Source: Parabacteroides distasonis
GTDB lineage: Bacteria; Bacteroidota; Bacteroidia; Bacteroidales; Tannerellaceae
Direction of reading: 5' to 3'
Assembly: GCA_021531775.1 (NCBI GenBank)
Contig: JAFBIU010000015.1
Span: 16,106-80,105, forward strand
Length of the DNA: 64,000 nucleotides
Positions 16,992 through 25,393 of this stretch are shown in pieces. A model generated the notes under the pieces. The model did not search any database, was not told the DNA's origin, and saw only the letters and a list, made by a program, of their open reading frames with translations. Made by a program: the position numbers and the translations under genes. Position 1 is the stretch's first letter; every line of letters begins with the position of its first letter.

Positions 16992-17924
16992 ATGGAGGAA
17001 CAGTTGTTACCGATCTATTTTGCCCCGTTGCAGGGCTATACGGATGATGTCTATCGTCGTGTACATCAGGCTTTGGTAGGAGGGGTCGCCCGTTACTATA
17101 CACCCTTCCTGCGTGTGGAGGGAGGCGGTGTCCGCAGCAAAGATTTGCGCGATGTCGATCCGAAGAACAATCAAGGTGTCCCCTTAGTGCCGCAGGTGAT
17201 TTTGAAAAGCGTAGCCGAATTTACCGAACTGGTCCGGATGTTGGAAGAGCGGGGTTATACCGAGATAGACCTGAACATGGGCTGTCCCTTTCCCATGCAG
17301 GCGCGTCACGGTCGTGGCTGCGGCTTGCTGACGCATTTAGATGTGATTCAGCAGGTAGCGGAGGAGATCGTCCGCAAGCCCCATCTGCAGTTTTCGGTGA
17401 AGATGCGGTTGGGTTGGGAGTCGGCCGATGAGTGGAAACCGGTGTTACCGATCTTGAACGATCTGCCGTTGAAGCAGATTGTGTTGCATCCACGGATTGG
17501 TATCCAACAGTATAAGGGTGAGTTGGATCTGGCTTCGTTCGAGGCATTTCGGGCCGTTTGTCGCCATCCGCTCCTGTTCAATGGGGAAGTGCGTACGGTG
17601 GAACAGATCCGGGAGATCCAGCATCGTTACCCCGATTTGGCTGGTCTGATGATCGGTCGTGGCATGTTGGCCCGTCCCTCGTTGGCAGTCGAGTATGCCA
17701 CGAATACGACCTGGGATTGGCCGAAACGGAAACGGTTGCTCTTGTCGATGCATGAGCAGTTGCGTGGGGTCTATGCCGGTATCGTCAACAGCGAAGAGCA
17801 GTTACACAGTAAACTTCGCCTCTTTTGGGAATACATGGAGCCGGAGTTGGATCGGAAAAGCTATAAACGGATCATGAAGAGTGGCAATCTGAAGAATTTC
17901 CTGAAAGCGGTCGAGCAGTTGTAA
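16992..17924 (+). CDS. dus: tRNA-dihydrouridine synthase family protein
   Basis: FMN enzyme that reduces uridine to dihydrouridine in tRNA D-loops. The 310-aa protein has the FMN-binding start YFAPLQGYTD and the signature LNMGCPFPMQARHGRGCG with the catalytic Cys. It also has FSVKMRLGW, LHPRIGIQQYKG and MIGRGMLARP. Length and order fit the family. Which Dus class it belongs to (A, B or C) cannot be settled by eye. It stands alone between a terminator and the ABC-F gene. Confidence 0.88.
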   Translation: MEEQLLPIYFAPLQGYTDDVYRRVHQALVGGVARYYTPFLRVEGGGVRSKDLRDVDPKNNQGVPLVPQVILKSVAEFTELVRMLEERGYTEIDLNMGCPFPMQARHGRGCGLLTHLDVIQQVAEEIVRKPHLQFSVKMRLGWESADEWKPVLPILNDLPLKQIVLHPRIGIQQYKGELDLASFEAFRAVCRHPLLFNGEVRTVEQIREIQHRYPDLAGLMIGRGMLARPSLAVEYATNTTWDWPKRKRLLLSMHEQLRGVYAGIVNSEEQLHSKLRLFWEYMEPELDRKSYKRIMKSGNLKNFLKAVEQL

Positions 17925-17983
17925 GGATGTGGCTGTCTTCCTCTTCATGAAAAGAGTCAATATAATAAATGTAATGTATAGAC

Positions 17984-19876
17984 ATGGTTAGTTATTTGCA
18001 GATAGATAACCTGACGAAGAGTTTCGGTGATCTGGTGCTCTTCGAAGGCATCACGTTTGGTGTGGCGCAGGGCCAGAAGATCGGACTGATTGCCAAGAAT
18101 GGTACAGGAAAGACAACGTTGTTGAATATCCTCGCCGGGAAGGAGGACTACGACAGTGGCTCCGTGGTGTATCGGAACGATTTGCGTGTGGGCTACTTGG
18201 AGCAATCGCCTTCCTATCCGGCTGATCTGACAGTCCTGCAGGCCTGTTTCTATTCGCCTAATGAGACGGTTCGGTTGATTGCTGAATACGAGGAGGCCGT
18301 CGCCAAGGAGGATGCGGCACGTTTGGAGAAGCTGTTGGTCCAGATGGACAGCCTGAAGGCATGGGACTATGAGCAACGGGCCAAGCAGATTCTCGGGAAA
18401 CTGAACATTCACAATTTCGACCAGCGGGTGAAGGAACTTTCGGGTGGCCAACTCAAGCGGGTGGCACTGGCTAACGTGTTGATTACGGAACCCGAACTGA
18501 TCATTCTGGATGAGCCCACCAACCATTTGGATTTGGAGATGACCGAATGGTTAGAGGGGTATCTGAGTCGTGCCAACATCAGTATTTTGATGGTGACCCA
18601 CGACCGTTATTTCCTGGATCGGGTCTGTAGCGAGATTTTGGAGATCGACCGCAAACAGATCTATTCCTATAAAGGTAATTATAGTTACTATTTGGAGAAA
18701 CGGCAGGAACGGATCGATGCGCAGAATGCCGATGTGGAACGGGCCAACAACCTGTTGCGAAAGGAGTTGGACTGGATGCGTAGGCAACCGCAGGCACGTG
18801 GTACGAAGGCCAAGTATCGGATCGATGCCTTCTACGAACTGGAGAAACGGGCCCATCAGCAACGGGAGTCGGGTACCGTCAGTCTCGGAGTGAAGGCCTC
18901 CTACATCGGATCGAAAATCTTCGAGGCTTGTCACGTCTCGAAACGGTTCGACCAGCTCAAGATCACGGACGACTTCAACTATGTCTTTGCACGCTACGAG
19001 AAGTTGGGCATCATCGGCAACAACGGAACAGGCAAATCGACCTTCATTAAGATGCTGATGGGAGAGGTAGAGCCCGACAGTGGCCACTTCGATGTAGGTG
19101 AAACGGTTCGGTTCGGTTATTATAGCCAGGAGGGGCTGCAATTCGACGAACAGATGAAGGTGATCGACGTGGTGCGACGCATTGCCGAGTATGTTGATTT
19201 GGGCGATGGCCGGAAGTTGGGTGTCTCCCAGTTGTTGACCCATTTCCTCTTCACGCCCGAAAAACAGCACAACTATGTCTATAAATTGAGTGGTGGCGAG
19301 AAACGTCGTCTCTATCTCTGTACCGTCTTGATGCGAAGCCCTAACTTCTTGGTGCTCGACGAGCCGACCAACGACTTGGACATCATTACCTTGAATGTGT
19401 TGGAGGAGTACCTGCGTGACTTCAAGGGCTGTTTGATTGTCGTGTCGCACGACCGCTACTTCATGGACAAACTGGTCGATCACCTGTTGGTGTTTCATGG
19501 GCAGGGTGAGATCCAGGACTTCCCCGGTAACTACACCCAGTATAGAGCCTGGAAAGAGGCCCAGGAGGAGCAACAGGCATTTGAAGCCAAGGAGGCAGCG
19601 GCCCGACAGGCCAAAGCAGCTCCGGCTGCAGCTGCCAAACCGGCAAAGGCTGCTCCGGAGAAACGACGGCTGACCTTCAAAGAGCGCAAGGAATATGAGT
19701 CCTTGGATGCCGAGATTCCCCAGTTAGAAGCGGAGAAGGCCCAGTTGGAGGCCTCCATGAGCAGTGGGCAACTGAGCACGGAGGAGTTGATCAAGGCTGG
19801 CGAACGCATGACCCAGCTCATTGATGAGTTGGATGAGAAGTCGATGCGTTGGCTGGAACTGAGTGAATGGATCTGA
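17984..19876 (+). CDS. ABC-F family ATPase (Uup-like)
   Basis: Soluble tandem ATPase of the ABC-F group, which acts on ribosomes or nucleic acids rather than in transport. The 630-aa protein has two complete ABC cassettes. The first has Walker A KNGTGKTTL (near residue 40), signature LSGGQLKRV and Walker B LIILDEPTNHLD. The second has GNNGTGKSTF near 345, LSGGEKRRL and LVLDEPTNDLD. An arginine- and lysine-rich linker joins them. The Ala/Lys-rich C-terminus ends in a coiled coil (about 555-625), as in Uup. There are no membrane segments. Confidence 0.88.
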   Translation: MVSYLQIDNLTKSFGDLVLFEGITFGVAQGQKIGLIAKNGTGKTTLLNILAGKEDYDSGSVVYRNDLRVGYLEQSPSYPADLTVLQACFYSPNETVRLIAEYEEAVAKEDAARLEKLLVQMDSLKAWDYEQRAKQILGKLNIHNFDQRVKELSGGQLKRVALANVLITEPELIILDEPTNHLDLEMTEWLEGYLSRANISILMVTHDRYFLDRVCSEILEIDRKQIYSYKGNYSYYLEKRQERIDAQNADVERANNLLRKELDWMRRQPQARGTKAKYRIDAFYELEKRAHQQRESGTVSLGVKASYIGSKIFEACHVSKRFDQLKITDDFNYVFARYEKLGIIGNNGTGKSTFIKMLMGEVEPDSGHFDVGETVRFGYYSQEGLQFDEQMKVIDVVRRIAEYVDLGDGRKLGVSQLLTHFLFTPEKQHNYVYKLSGGEKRRLYLCTVLMRSPNFLVLDEPTNDLDIITLNVLEEYLRDFKGCLIVVSHDRYFMDKLVDHLLVFHGQGEIQDFPGNYTQYRAWKEAQEEQQAFEAKEAAARQAKAAPAAAAKPAKAAPEKRRLTFKERKEYESLDAEIPQLEAEKAQLEASMSSGQLSTEELIKAGERMTQLIDELDEKSMRWLELSEWI

Positions 19877-19905
19877 TAGTTTGATAACCATAGATTGAAA
19901 CAACG

Positions 19906-20610
19906 ATGCAAATCTTTTATACACCGGATATTTTACAGTGTCCCGAACTGCCGGAAGAGGAATCCGGCCATTGTGTGCGTGTGTTGCGCTTAGGTGAAGG
20001 CGATGAAATACTGCTGACGGATGGCCGCGGCTCTTTCTATCAGGCCGCCATCGAGCAGGCCCACCCGAAACATTGTCGTGTCACCCTCTTGAAGAGCTGG
20101 CAGCCGGCCCCGCTTTGGTCCGGTTATCTGCATATAGCCGTGGCCCCCACCAAGAACATGGACCGGATGGAGTGGTTTGCCGAGAAGGCTACCGAGATCG
20201 GTATTGACGAGATCACCTGTCTGAACTGCCGTTTCTCCGAACGCAAGGAGGTAAAGCCGCAGCGGTTGGAAAAGATTTTGGTGAGTGCGATGAAACAGTC
20301 GCAGAAGGCCACACTGCCACTCTTGCATGGCATGACCGATTTTCGTACCTTCGTCAAGCAACCCTTTGAGGGACAGAAATTCATTGCCCATTGCGAAGCG
20401 GGGGAGAAGCCGCTGCTGTCGAAGGTCTATCATCCAGGTGAACGGGTGCTGATCCTGATCGGTCCGGAGGGCGATTTCAGTCCGGAAGAGATCGCTTTGG
20501 CACAGGAGCAAGGGTTCCAACCGATCTCGTTGGGTCCGAGTCGTCTGCGTACGGAAACGGCTGCTTTGGCAGCATGCCACACCATCCGGCTCTTGACTTA
20601 TCAGGTGTGA
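19906..20610 (+). CDS. rsmE: 16S rRNA (uracil-1498-N3)-methyltransferase RsmE
   Basis: SPOUT-class methyltransferase that modifies U1498 of 16S rRNA. The 234-aa protein has the N-terminal PUA-like part with HCVRVLRLGEGDEI, then KNMDRMEWFAEKATEIGID. The knotted C-terminal domain carries LILIGPEGDFSPEE and LGPSRLRTETAALAA, the SAM-binding signature of RsmE. It follows the ABC-F gene by 29 bases. Confidence 0.92.
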   Translation: MQIFYTPDILQCPELPEEESGHCVRVLRLGEGDEILLTDGRGSFYQAAIEQAHPKHCRVTLLKSWQPAPLWSGYLHIAVAPTKNMDRMEWFAEKATEIGIDEITCLNCRFSERKEVKPQRLEKILVSAMKQSQKATLPLLHGMTDFRTFVKQPFEGQKFIAHCEAGEKPLLSKVYHPGERVLILIGPEGDFSPEEIALAQEQGFQPISLGPSRLRTETAALAACHTIRLLTYQV

Positions 20611-20734
20611 GGACATCTCCTTTACATCTGATAAAAGCTCCTAAATAGTTTAAACGACCCGAACAAAAACCGGTTCACGTCCGTTCTACTTATAGAAAAT
20701 CGAAAAGAACTTTTGATCTAAAATAGAGAACGAG

Positions 20735-20947
20735 ATGATGAACTTGGATGTGATTAGAGAGAATAGTAGCGCAGTCTATTCCGTATTGAAATCTGCGTAC
20801 CGTTGTACTTTTAATGAGTTACAACGATTCACTCAATTGGGTAGTACTGAACTTTGTTTGGCGATTGCCCAGCTGTTGCGAGATTGCAAGATCGAACAGC
20901 AGAAGTCAGGAGGTGGAATTTATTATCAGTTGGCTAATGGCATTTGA
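20735..20947 (+). CDS. Small winged helix-turn-helix protein (DUF2582-like)
   Basis: A 70-aa protein that fits a single winged-helix domain: helix (SAVYSVLKSA), turn and recognition helix (STELCLAIAQLLRD), then the wing (IEQQKSGGGIYYQLANG). This matches the DUF2582 family common in Bacteroidales; targets are unknown. Two adjacent ATGs (20735 and 20738) are possible starts. It is monocistronic, with a hairpin terminator after it. Confidence 0.7.
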   Translation: MMNLDVIRENSSAVYSVLKSAYRCTFNELQRFTQLGSTELCLAIAQLLRDCKIEQQKSGGGIYYQLANGI

Positions 20948-20976
20948 ATAGGATTAAACAGTGAGTGAATGGATGC

Positions 20977-21024
20977 GGGAGACAATTTTCAGGGTACTGT
21001 CCTTGGAAATTGCCTCCCTTTTTG
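20977..21024 (+). terminator. Hairpin terminator after the winged-helix gene
   Basis: GGGAGACAATTT pairs with AAATTGCCTCCC (one mismatch) and is followed by TTTTTGT. It lies between the two converging genes. Confidence 0.7.
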
Positions 21025-21075
21025 TACACCCTGTGTATGCTGAAATTTGGCATAACTCCTCGGGGAAGAGGCGGA

Positions 21076-23178
21076 TTATTCAACCAGACCGGCCTCTTTC
21101 AGCATCTGGATGAAACGGGTGATGTCTGCCAGACTGTCTGCATCCGGGAACTGGGCATCCTGCATTTTCTTGATGTCCAACAAGCTCAGTTTGCCGGAAG
21201 TCGTCAGCTTGGCAATATCATCGTAGTGCGCCAAAAGCATGCGTGGGCTGTCTCCTTTCACCAGTCCATATTTCTGCAGCAACTCTTTCGGGATCGTACG
21301 CAACACACCATAACCACTTTCTTTGACCTTGGCAGTGGCATGCGGAAAGATCTTAGCCGCTGCCTTCTCTTCAGCTGTCAGTTCGACCCGTTTCGGATAG
21401 GTGACACCCAACAGGGTCGCACGTGTTTTTACAGCCGCATCGATTTCTTTACCATGGTTGTTGGCCTTCTCTTTCAAGAGGCTCTGTAATGTGCCGATAT
21501 GCTCTTTCAAGGCTGCACTGGCAGGAGCCAGTTCCAACACACTCTCCAAAGTGGCCACTTCATTCAACAGCAGAGCATCCTGATTGAAGTGTGCTTTCTT
21601 GTAGGCCTGCATCAGTTGATCGGAAGTGGACTGAGCCAGCACAGCCAAATCTTCAGCCGCTTTGAGGGCCATCCGTTTGGAGGCTCCGGCAGAGACCTCA
21701 CTGGCAATCGACAAAGCCATCTGGTCGTCAGCTGAGGCAATCGTATAGGCTGTAGCGGCAGCCAGCACAATCGCCCGATGCAACTGGGTCGGGTCGCAAA
21801 TAGAGGGACGGTCGCCCGACGTATGATAGTAATTGTCCGGCCACGTGATCATGATGACAGCAGGCACCTGTACACCCCAATCGTTCAGCACTTCATGATC
21901 CGAATAGCCATAATGGGCATTGATGGAGTAATAGAAGGGATCTTGTGAACCGGTCAGACTATAGACCGGCTTCAAGGCATCCGGACGGCCCATACCTGTG
22001 GCAACAAACGACTTGTTGGTAGCTCCCATGTAGTGGTAGAAGGATTCTGCCACATCGTTCAGGTAGTGAGGGTTACCCATGGTGGTGCGATGGAGGCAAT
22101 AGTAGGAACCACTTTTGCTGAGCCACAGGCCCACCATATCCAGGTTGATGCCACAGAGGGTACGATTCAGGATCTCCTGATGCTGCTGAGCCCAAGGAAT
22201 GGTGCCTTGGAACTCCGGAACCCAAAGAAAACGCATGCTTCGTTTCGGACGGGGGAGACGGCCACTCTCGAACAGTTCGTTCAGGGTACGGACTATCTCG
22301 ATCAGGGCTGCCGAACCGGAGATGTTGTCGTTGGCTCCCAACTTCACATAGCCTTCGAACAGGTGGGCTGTAAAGATCACCTCCTCTGCATTCGGATCCG
22401 TACCGGGAATGACACAGGTGGGTACCTCCAAGTCTGTATCCTCCATCGTCGCCTCTACTTGCGCATGTACGGTAATCTGCTCACCTCTCAGCAGACGATC
22501 CCGTAGCGCATATCCATCCCGTGGGGTTAGGTTGAAGCAGAAGGTGGGTTTCTTGCTGTAAATGCCTGTATTCGGAATCTGCAACGGATCGATCAAGGGG
22601 CGGGGGCTGTTGAAACTGATGACGCCCAACGCACCTGCATCGACCACCTTGTCATGCACACGGGCTCCAGCAGCCTCGGTAACAGCAATCTTTCCTTTCA
22701 GATCGACCGCTGCCAGTTCATGGGCCTCTCCACGACCAATCCAGACCAGAGGAGCAGTCACATCGGCATTCTGGCTACCTTGGCCTAAAATTGCGGCCAG
22801 ATCTTGATAATCAGCTATCTTGACCTGTTTCGGGGAGACCTCCCACAGGGAAGCACTCACACCATCCCAAGCCTTGGTCTTGCCCACCTCTTCAATCGTG
22901 GCGTTGGCAATGCCGAACCGTTTCAACTTGGACACGACATATTCCGATTCCATGAAATGACCTTGGTAGTCGGCATGTTGGCGGTCGCGCTCATAGGGGG
23001 CAATGTCCATGATATACTGGAAGGCCCGGTCGCCTGACGACTCACCGACCAATTGATCGTAATAGGCCTCAGGAAGCAGGCAATGATTGAATGGGGTCGT
23101 GTAGTTCTGACCCGATACCATTGTGGAGAGGCAAGCTACTCCAGCAATGAATGAATGTTTGAATAGTTTGATAGTCAT
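21076..23178 (-). CDS. M28 family zinc peptidase with PA insert, secreted
   Basis: Predicted exported aminopeptidase of the M28 family. The 700-aa protein has a signal peptide (about residues 1-23, ending VSGQ). A PA-type insert follows in the region around VTAPLVWIGRGEAHEL. The catalytic zinc core has FTAHLFEGYVKLGANDNISG, WVPEFQGT and YGYSDHEVLND. The C-terminal ~200 residues are helical and less conserved. The start is set at the ATG at 23178 because upstream codons would bury the signal peptide. It is the last gene of a minus-strand operon with trmD. Confidence 0.82.
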   Translation of the reverse strand: MTIKLFKHSFIAGVACLSTMVSGQNYTTPFNHCLLPEAYYDQLVGESSGDRAFQYIMDIAPYERDRQHADYQGHFMESEYVVSKLKRFGIANATIEEVGKTKAWDGVSASLWEVSPKQVKIADYQDLAAILGQGSQNADVTAPLVWIGRGEAHELAAVDLKGKIAVTEAAGARVHDKVVDAGALGVISFNSPRPLIDPLQIPNTGIYSKKPTFCFNLTPRDGYALRDRLLRGEQITVHAQVEATMEDTDLEVPTCVIPGTDPNAEEVIFTAHLFEGYVKLGANDNISGSAALIEIVRTLNELFESGRLPRPKRSMRFLWVPEFQGTIPWAQQHQEILNRTLCGINLDMVGLWLSKSGSYYCLHRTTMGNPHYLNDVAESFYHYMGATNKSFVATGMGRPDALKPVYSLTGSQDPFYYSINAHYGYSDHEVLNDWGVQVPAVIMITWPDNYYHTSGDRPSICDPTQLHRAIVLAAATAYTIASADDQMALSIASEVSAGASKRMALKAAEDLAVLAQSTSDQLMQAYKKAHFNQDALLLNEVATLESVLELAPASAALKEHIGTLQSLLKEKANNHGKEIDAAVKTRATLLGVTYPKRVELTAEEKAAAKIFPHATAKVKESGYGVLRTIPKELLQKYGLVKGDSPRMLLAHYDDIAKLTTSGKLSLLDIKKMQDAQFPDADSLADITRFIQMLKEAGLVE

Positions 23179-23216
23179 CTCGTTTATGAGTTTGTATTGG
23201 TTTGATTCAACTTGGT

Positions 23217-23801
23217 TCATTCCACCCGTTGGACACCTTCGGCGGTCAGTCGGTATCGTTGGCCACTCTCCGGACAGAGGGCCATCCCTTCTTCATCGAA
23301 ATGGAGGCGATGGCCATATTCACTGACCCAGCCGATCTGTTTGGAGGGATTGCCGACCACCAGTGCGTAGGGTGGTACATCTTTGGTGACGACTGCTCCG
23401 GCACCAATGAGGGCGTAGGCTCCAATCTGATGACCGCAGACGATCGTTGCATTGGCACCAATGGTGGCCCCTCGTCCGACATGGGTGGGGAGGTATTGGT
23501 CCCGACGGCAGATCGCACTGCGAGGGTTGAGGATATTCGTGAAAACACAACTGGGCCCCAGGAATACATCCTCCTCACAAATCACACCCGTATAGATGGA
23601 GACGTTGTTCTGCACCTTGACATTCCGGCCCAATGTGACTCCGGGAGAGACCACCACATTCTGACCAATGTTGCATTGGGGGCCGATGTGGCTACCGCTC
23701 ATGATATGCGAAAAGTGCCAGATGCGCGTTCCCGCTCCAATGGTACATCCGGGATCCACGACGGCCGTCTCGTGGACTTGATAGGCTGGTTGCGTTTCCA
23801 T
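23217..23801 (-). CDS. Hexapeptide-repeat N-acetyltransferase (WbpD/WlbB-like)
   Basis: Left-handed beta-helix acyltransferase, 194 aa. The N-terminal two thirds are hexapeptide repeats ([LIV]Gxxxx), including CTIGAGTRIWHFSHIMSGSHIG and VTLGRNVKVQNNVSIYTGV. It also has FTNILNPRSAICRRDQYLPT and ALIGAGAVVTKDVPPYALVVGNP. These blocks match WbpD/WlbB enzymes, which acetylate 3-amino UDP-sugars for surface polysaccharides. The C-terminal ~35 residues (from about 160) look like a small metal-binding-type tail. No sugar operon surrounds it here. The start is the ATG at 23801. Confidence 0.78.
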   Translation of the reverse strand: METQPAYQVHETAVVDPGCTIGAGTRIWHFSHIMSGSHIGPQCNIGQNVVVSPGVTLGRNVKVQNNVSIYTGVICEEDVFLGPSCVFTNILNPRSAICRRDQYLPTHVGRGATIGANATIVCGHQIGAYALIGAGAVVTKDVPPYALVVGNPSKQIGWVSEYGHRLHFDEEGMALCPESGQRYRLTAEGVQRVE

Positions 23802-23811
23802 TGTTACCACT

Positions 23812-24516
23812 TTATTTAAATAGTAGGAATATCGTTGGTTTTTTACTGAGATCCGGCACGTGACCTGCCCACTCTTTGACGGGTCGCGTCTGGATGAATT
23901 CATCCTCACAGGTGATGTTGGAGGCAATGCAGAGTTTGGTCGAAGGGCGGCAGGTGCGGATTAACTCTTCGACTAACTTGTTGTTGCGATAAGGGGTCTC
24001 GATGAAGAGTTGTGTCTGATGTTCGGCATAGATACGACCCTCTAACTTTTTCAAGGTGCTCGTACGTTCCGAAGCATCAATCGGCAGATAGCCGTGGAAG
24101 GCAAAACTCTGTCCATTGAAACCGGAGGCCATCACAGCCAGCAGGATGGAGGAGGGGCCTACCAGCGGAACCACTTTGTAGTGCTTGCGTTGGGCAAGGG
24201 CAACCACATCGGCTCCCGGATCTGCCACCGCCGGACAACCTGCTTCGGAGATTACGCCCATCGACTCGCCTTGGGCCATGGGGGCCAGATAACCGGCCAC
24301 CTGCTCCGGACTGGTGTGTTTGTTGAGTTCGTAGAAGGTGAGCTCATCGATCACGATGGCCGGATCGACCCTCTTCAGAAAACGACGGGCGGTACGGACA
24401 TTCTCCACAATGAAATGCCTTAATTGCAGAATCACTTCACGATTGTAGGCAGGTAACACCCGACGATGTTCAGTCTCGCCCAGGGTGACAGGAATCAGGA
24501 AAAGTGTTGCTTCCAT
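23812..24516 (-). CDS. RsmI-like SAM-dependent methyltransferase (tetrapyrrole methylase fold)
   Basis: Methyltransferase of the RsmI/tetrapyrrole methylase superfamily; RsmI modifies C1402 of 16S rRNA. The 234-aa protein shows FLIPVTLGE at the start, MGVISEAGCPAVADPGADVV, VVPLVGPSSILLAVMASGFNGQSFAFHGYLP and FIETPYRN. The region SEAGCPAVADPG corresponds to the RsmI signature but differs in detail, so a diverged target is possible. It lies between trmD and the acetyltransferase, 17 and 10 bases apart. Confidence 0.78.
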   Translation of the reverse strand: MEATLFLIPVTLGETEHRRVLPAYNREVILQLRHFIVENVRTARRFLKRVDPAIVIDELTFYELNKHTSPEQVAGYLAPMAQGESMGVISEAGCPAVADPGADVVALAQRKHYKVVPLVGPSSILLAVMASGFNGQSFAFHGYLPIDASERTSTLKKLEGRIYAEHQTQLFIETPYRNNKLVEELIRTCRPSTKLCIASNITCEDEFIQTRPVKEWAGHVPDLSKKPTIFLLFK

Positions 24517-24533
24517 AGAGTGCTGTTTCTTAC

Positions 24534-25208
24534 TTATTTTAATAGATCCGGACGAAGACGTTGGGTACGTTCTTGTGCCTGCTGCAACCGCCACTCTTCG
24601 ATCTTACGTTGGTGGCCGGAGAGCAAGACCTCGGGTACTGTCCAACCTTTGTAGTCGGCCGGACGTGTATAGACCGGTGGAGCCAACAGGTTGTCTTGGA
24701 AGGAATCGGAGAGTGCACTTTGTTCGTCTCCAATCACACCCGGGATCAGACGGACGGTCGCATCGGCAATGATGGCAGCCGCCAGCTCGCCACCGGTCAG
24801 CACATAATCACCTACCGAAATCTCTTTGGTGATCAGGTGTTCGCGAATGCGATAGTCAATTCCCTTATAGTGTCCGCAGAGGATGATGAGGTTGTTCAAG
24901 AGGGACAGGCCATTGGCCATGGGCTGGTTGAACGTCTCTCCGTCGGGGGAGGTATAGATCACTTCGTCATAGTCCCGTTCGGCTTTCAAGGCGGATATGG
25001 CCCGATCGATGGGTTCGATCTGCATGACCATACCTGCTTCTCCTCCAAAAGGATAATCATCTACCCGACGCCACTTGTTGGTGGTGTAGTCCCGTAGATT
25101 ATGCAGGTGGATTTCTGCCAGTTGCTTGTCTTGAGCTCGTTTCAGGATGGAACAGTTCAACATTCCATCGATCATTTCCGGAAGTACCGTAAGGATATCT
25201 ATACGCAT
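24534..25208 (-). CDS. trmD: tRNA (guanine-37-N1)-methyltransferase TrmD
   Basis: Essential SPOUT methyltransferase that makes m1G37 in tRNAs and prevents frameshifting. The 224-aa protein has the family blocks [51 protein letters not shown] and [36 protein letters not shown] follows. Size and order are normal. It heads the minus-strand operon running to the M28 peptidase. Confidence 0.95.
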   Translation of the reverse strand: MRIDILTVLPEMIDGMLNCSILKRAQDKQLAEIHLHNLRDYTTNKWRRVDDYPFGGEAGMVMQIEPIDRAISALKAERDYDEVIYTSPDGETFNQPMANGLSLLNNLIILCGHYKGIDYRIREHLITKEISVGDYVLTGGELAAAIIADATVRLIPGVIGDEQSALSDSFQDNLLAPPVYTRPADYKGWTVPEVLLSGHQRKIEEWRLQQAQERTQRLRPDLLK

Positions 25209-25233
25209 GGATCAATTCTGATTTTAACGGGGG

Positions 25234-25241
25234 CAAATATA
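25234..25241 (-). promoter_or_regulatory. -7 box for trmD operon
   Basis: Minus strand TATATTTG, 26 bases before the trmD ATG. Confidence 0.5.
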
Positions 25242-25327
25242 CTTAAAAAATCAGAGATGGCAGGTCGCTATGTGAAAATTCTGTGAGCAATCTGAACAAA
25301 TTTTTGCCATGTTTGGATAATTATTTG

Positions 25328-25335
25328 TAGCTTTG
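25328..25335 (+). promoter_or_regulatory. -7 box for pheT
   Basis: TAGCTTTG matches TAnnTTTG, 59 bases before the pheT ATG, with TTTG about 20-25 bases upstream as a possible -33 element. It is divergent from the trmD promoter. Confidence 0.5.
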
Positions 25336-25393
25336 CACGTCAAATTGGCGGCATTTGGTTGTTCGTCACTTTAATGGAATAAATTTTAGAACG

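Noticed and set aside
18551..19573. 340-codon frame on the minus strand
   Set aside because: Antisense to the ABC-F gene with both ATPase cassettes intact; no recognisable motif.
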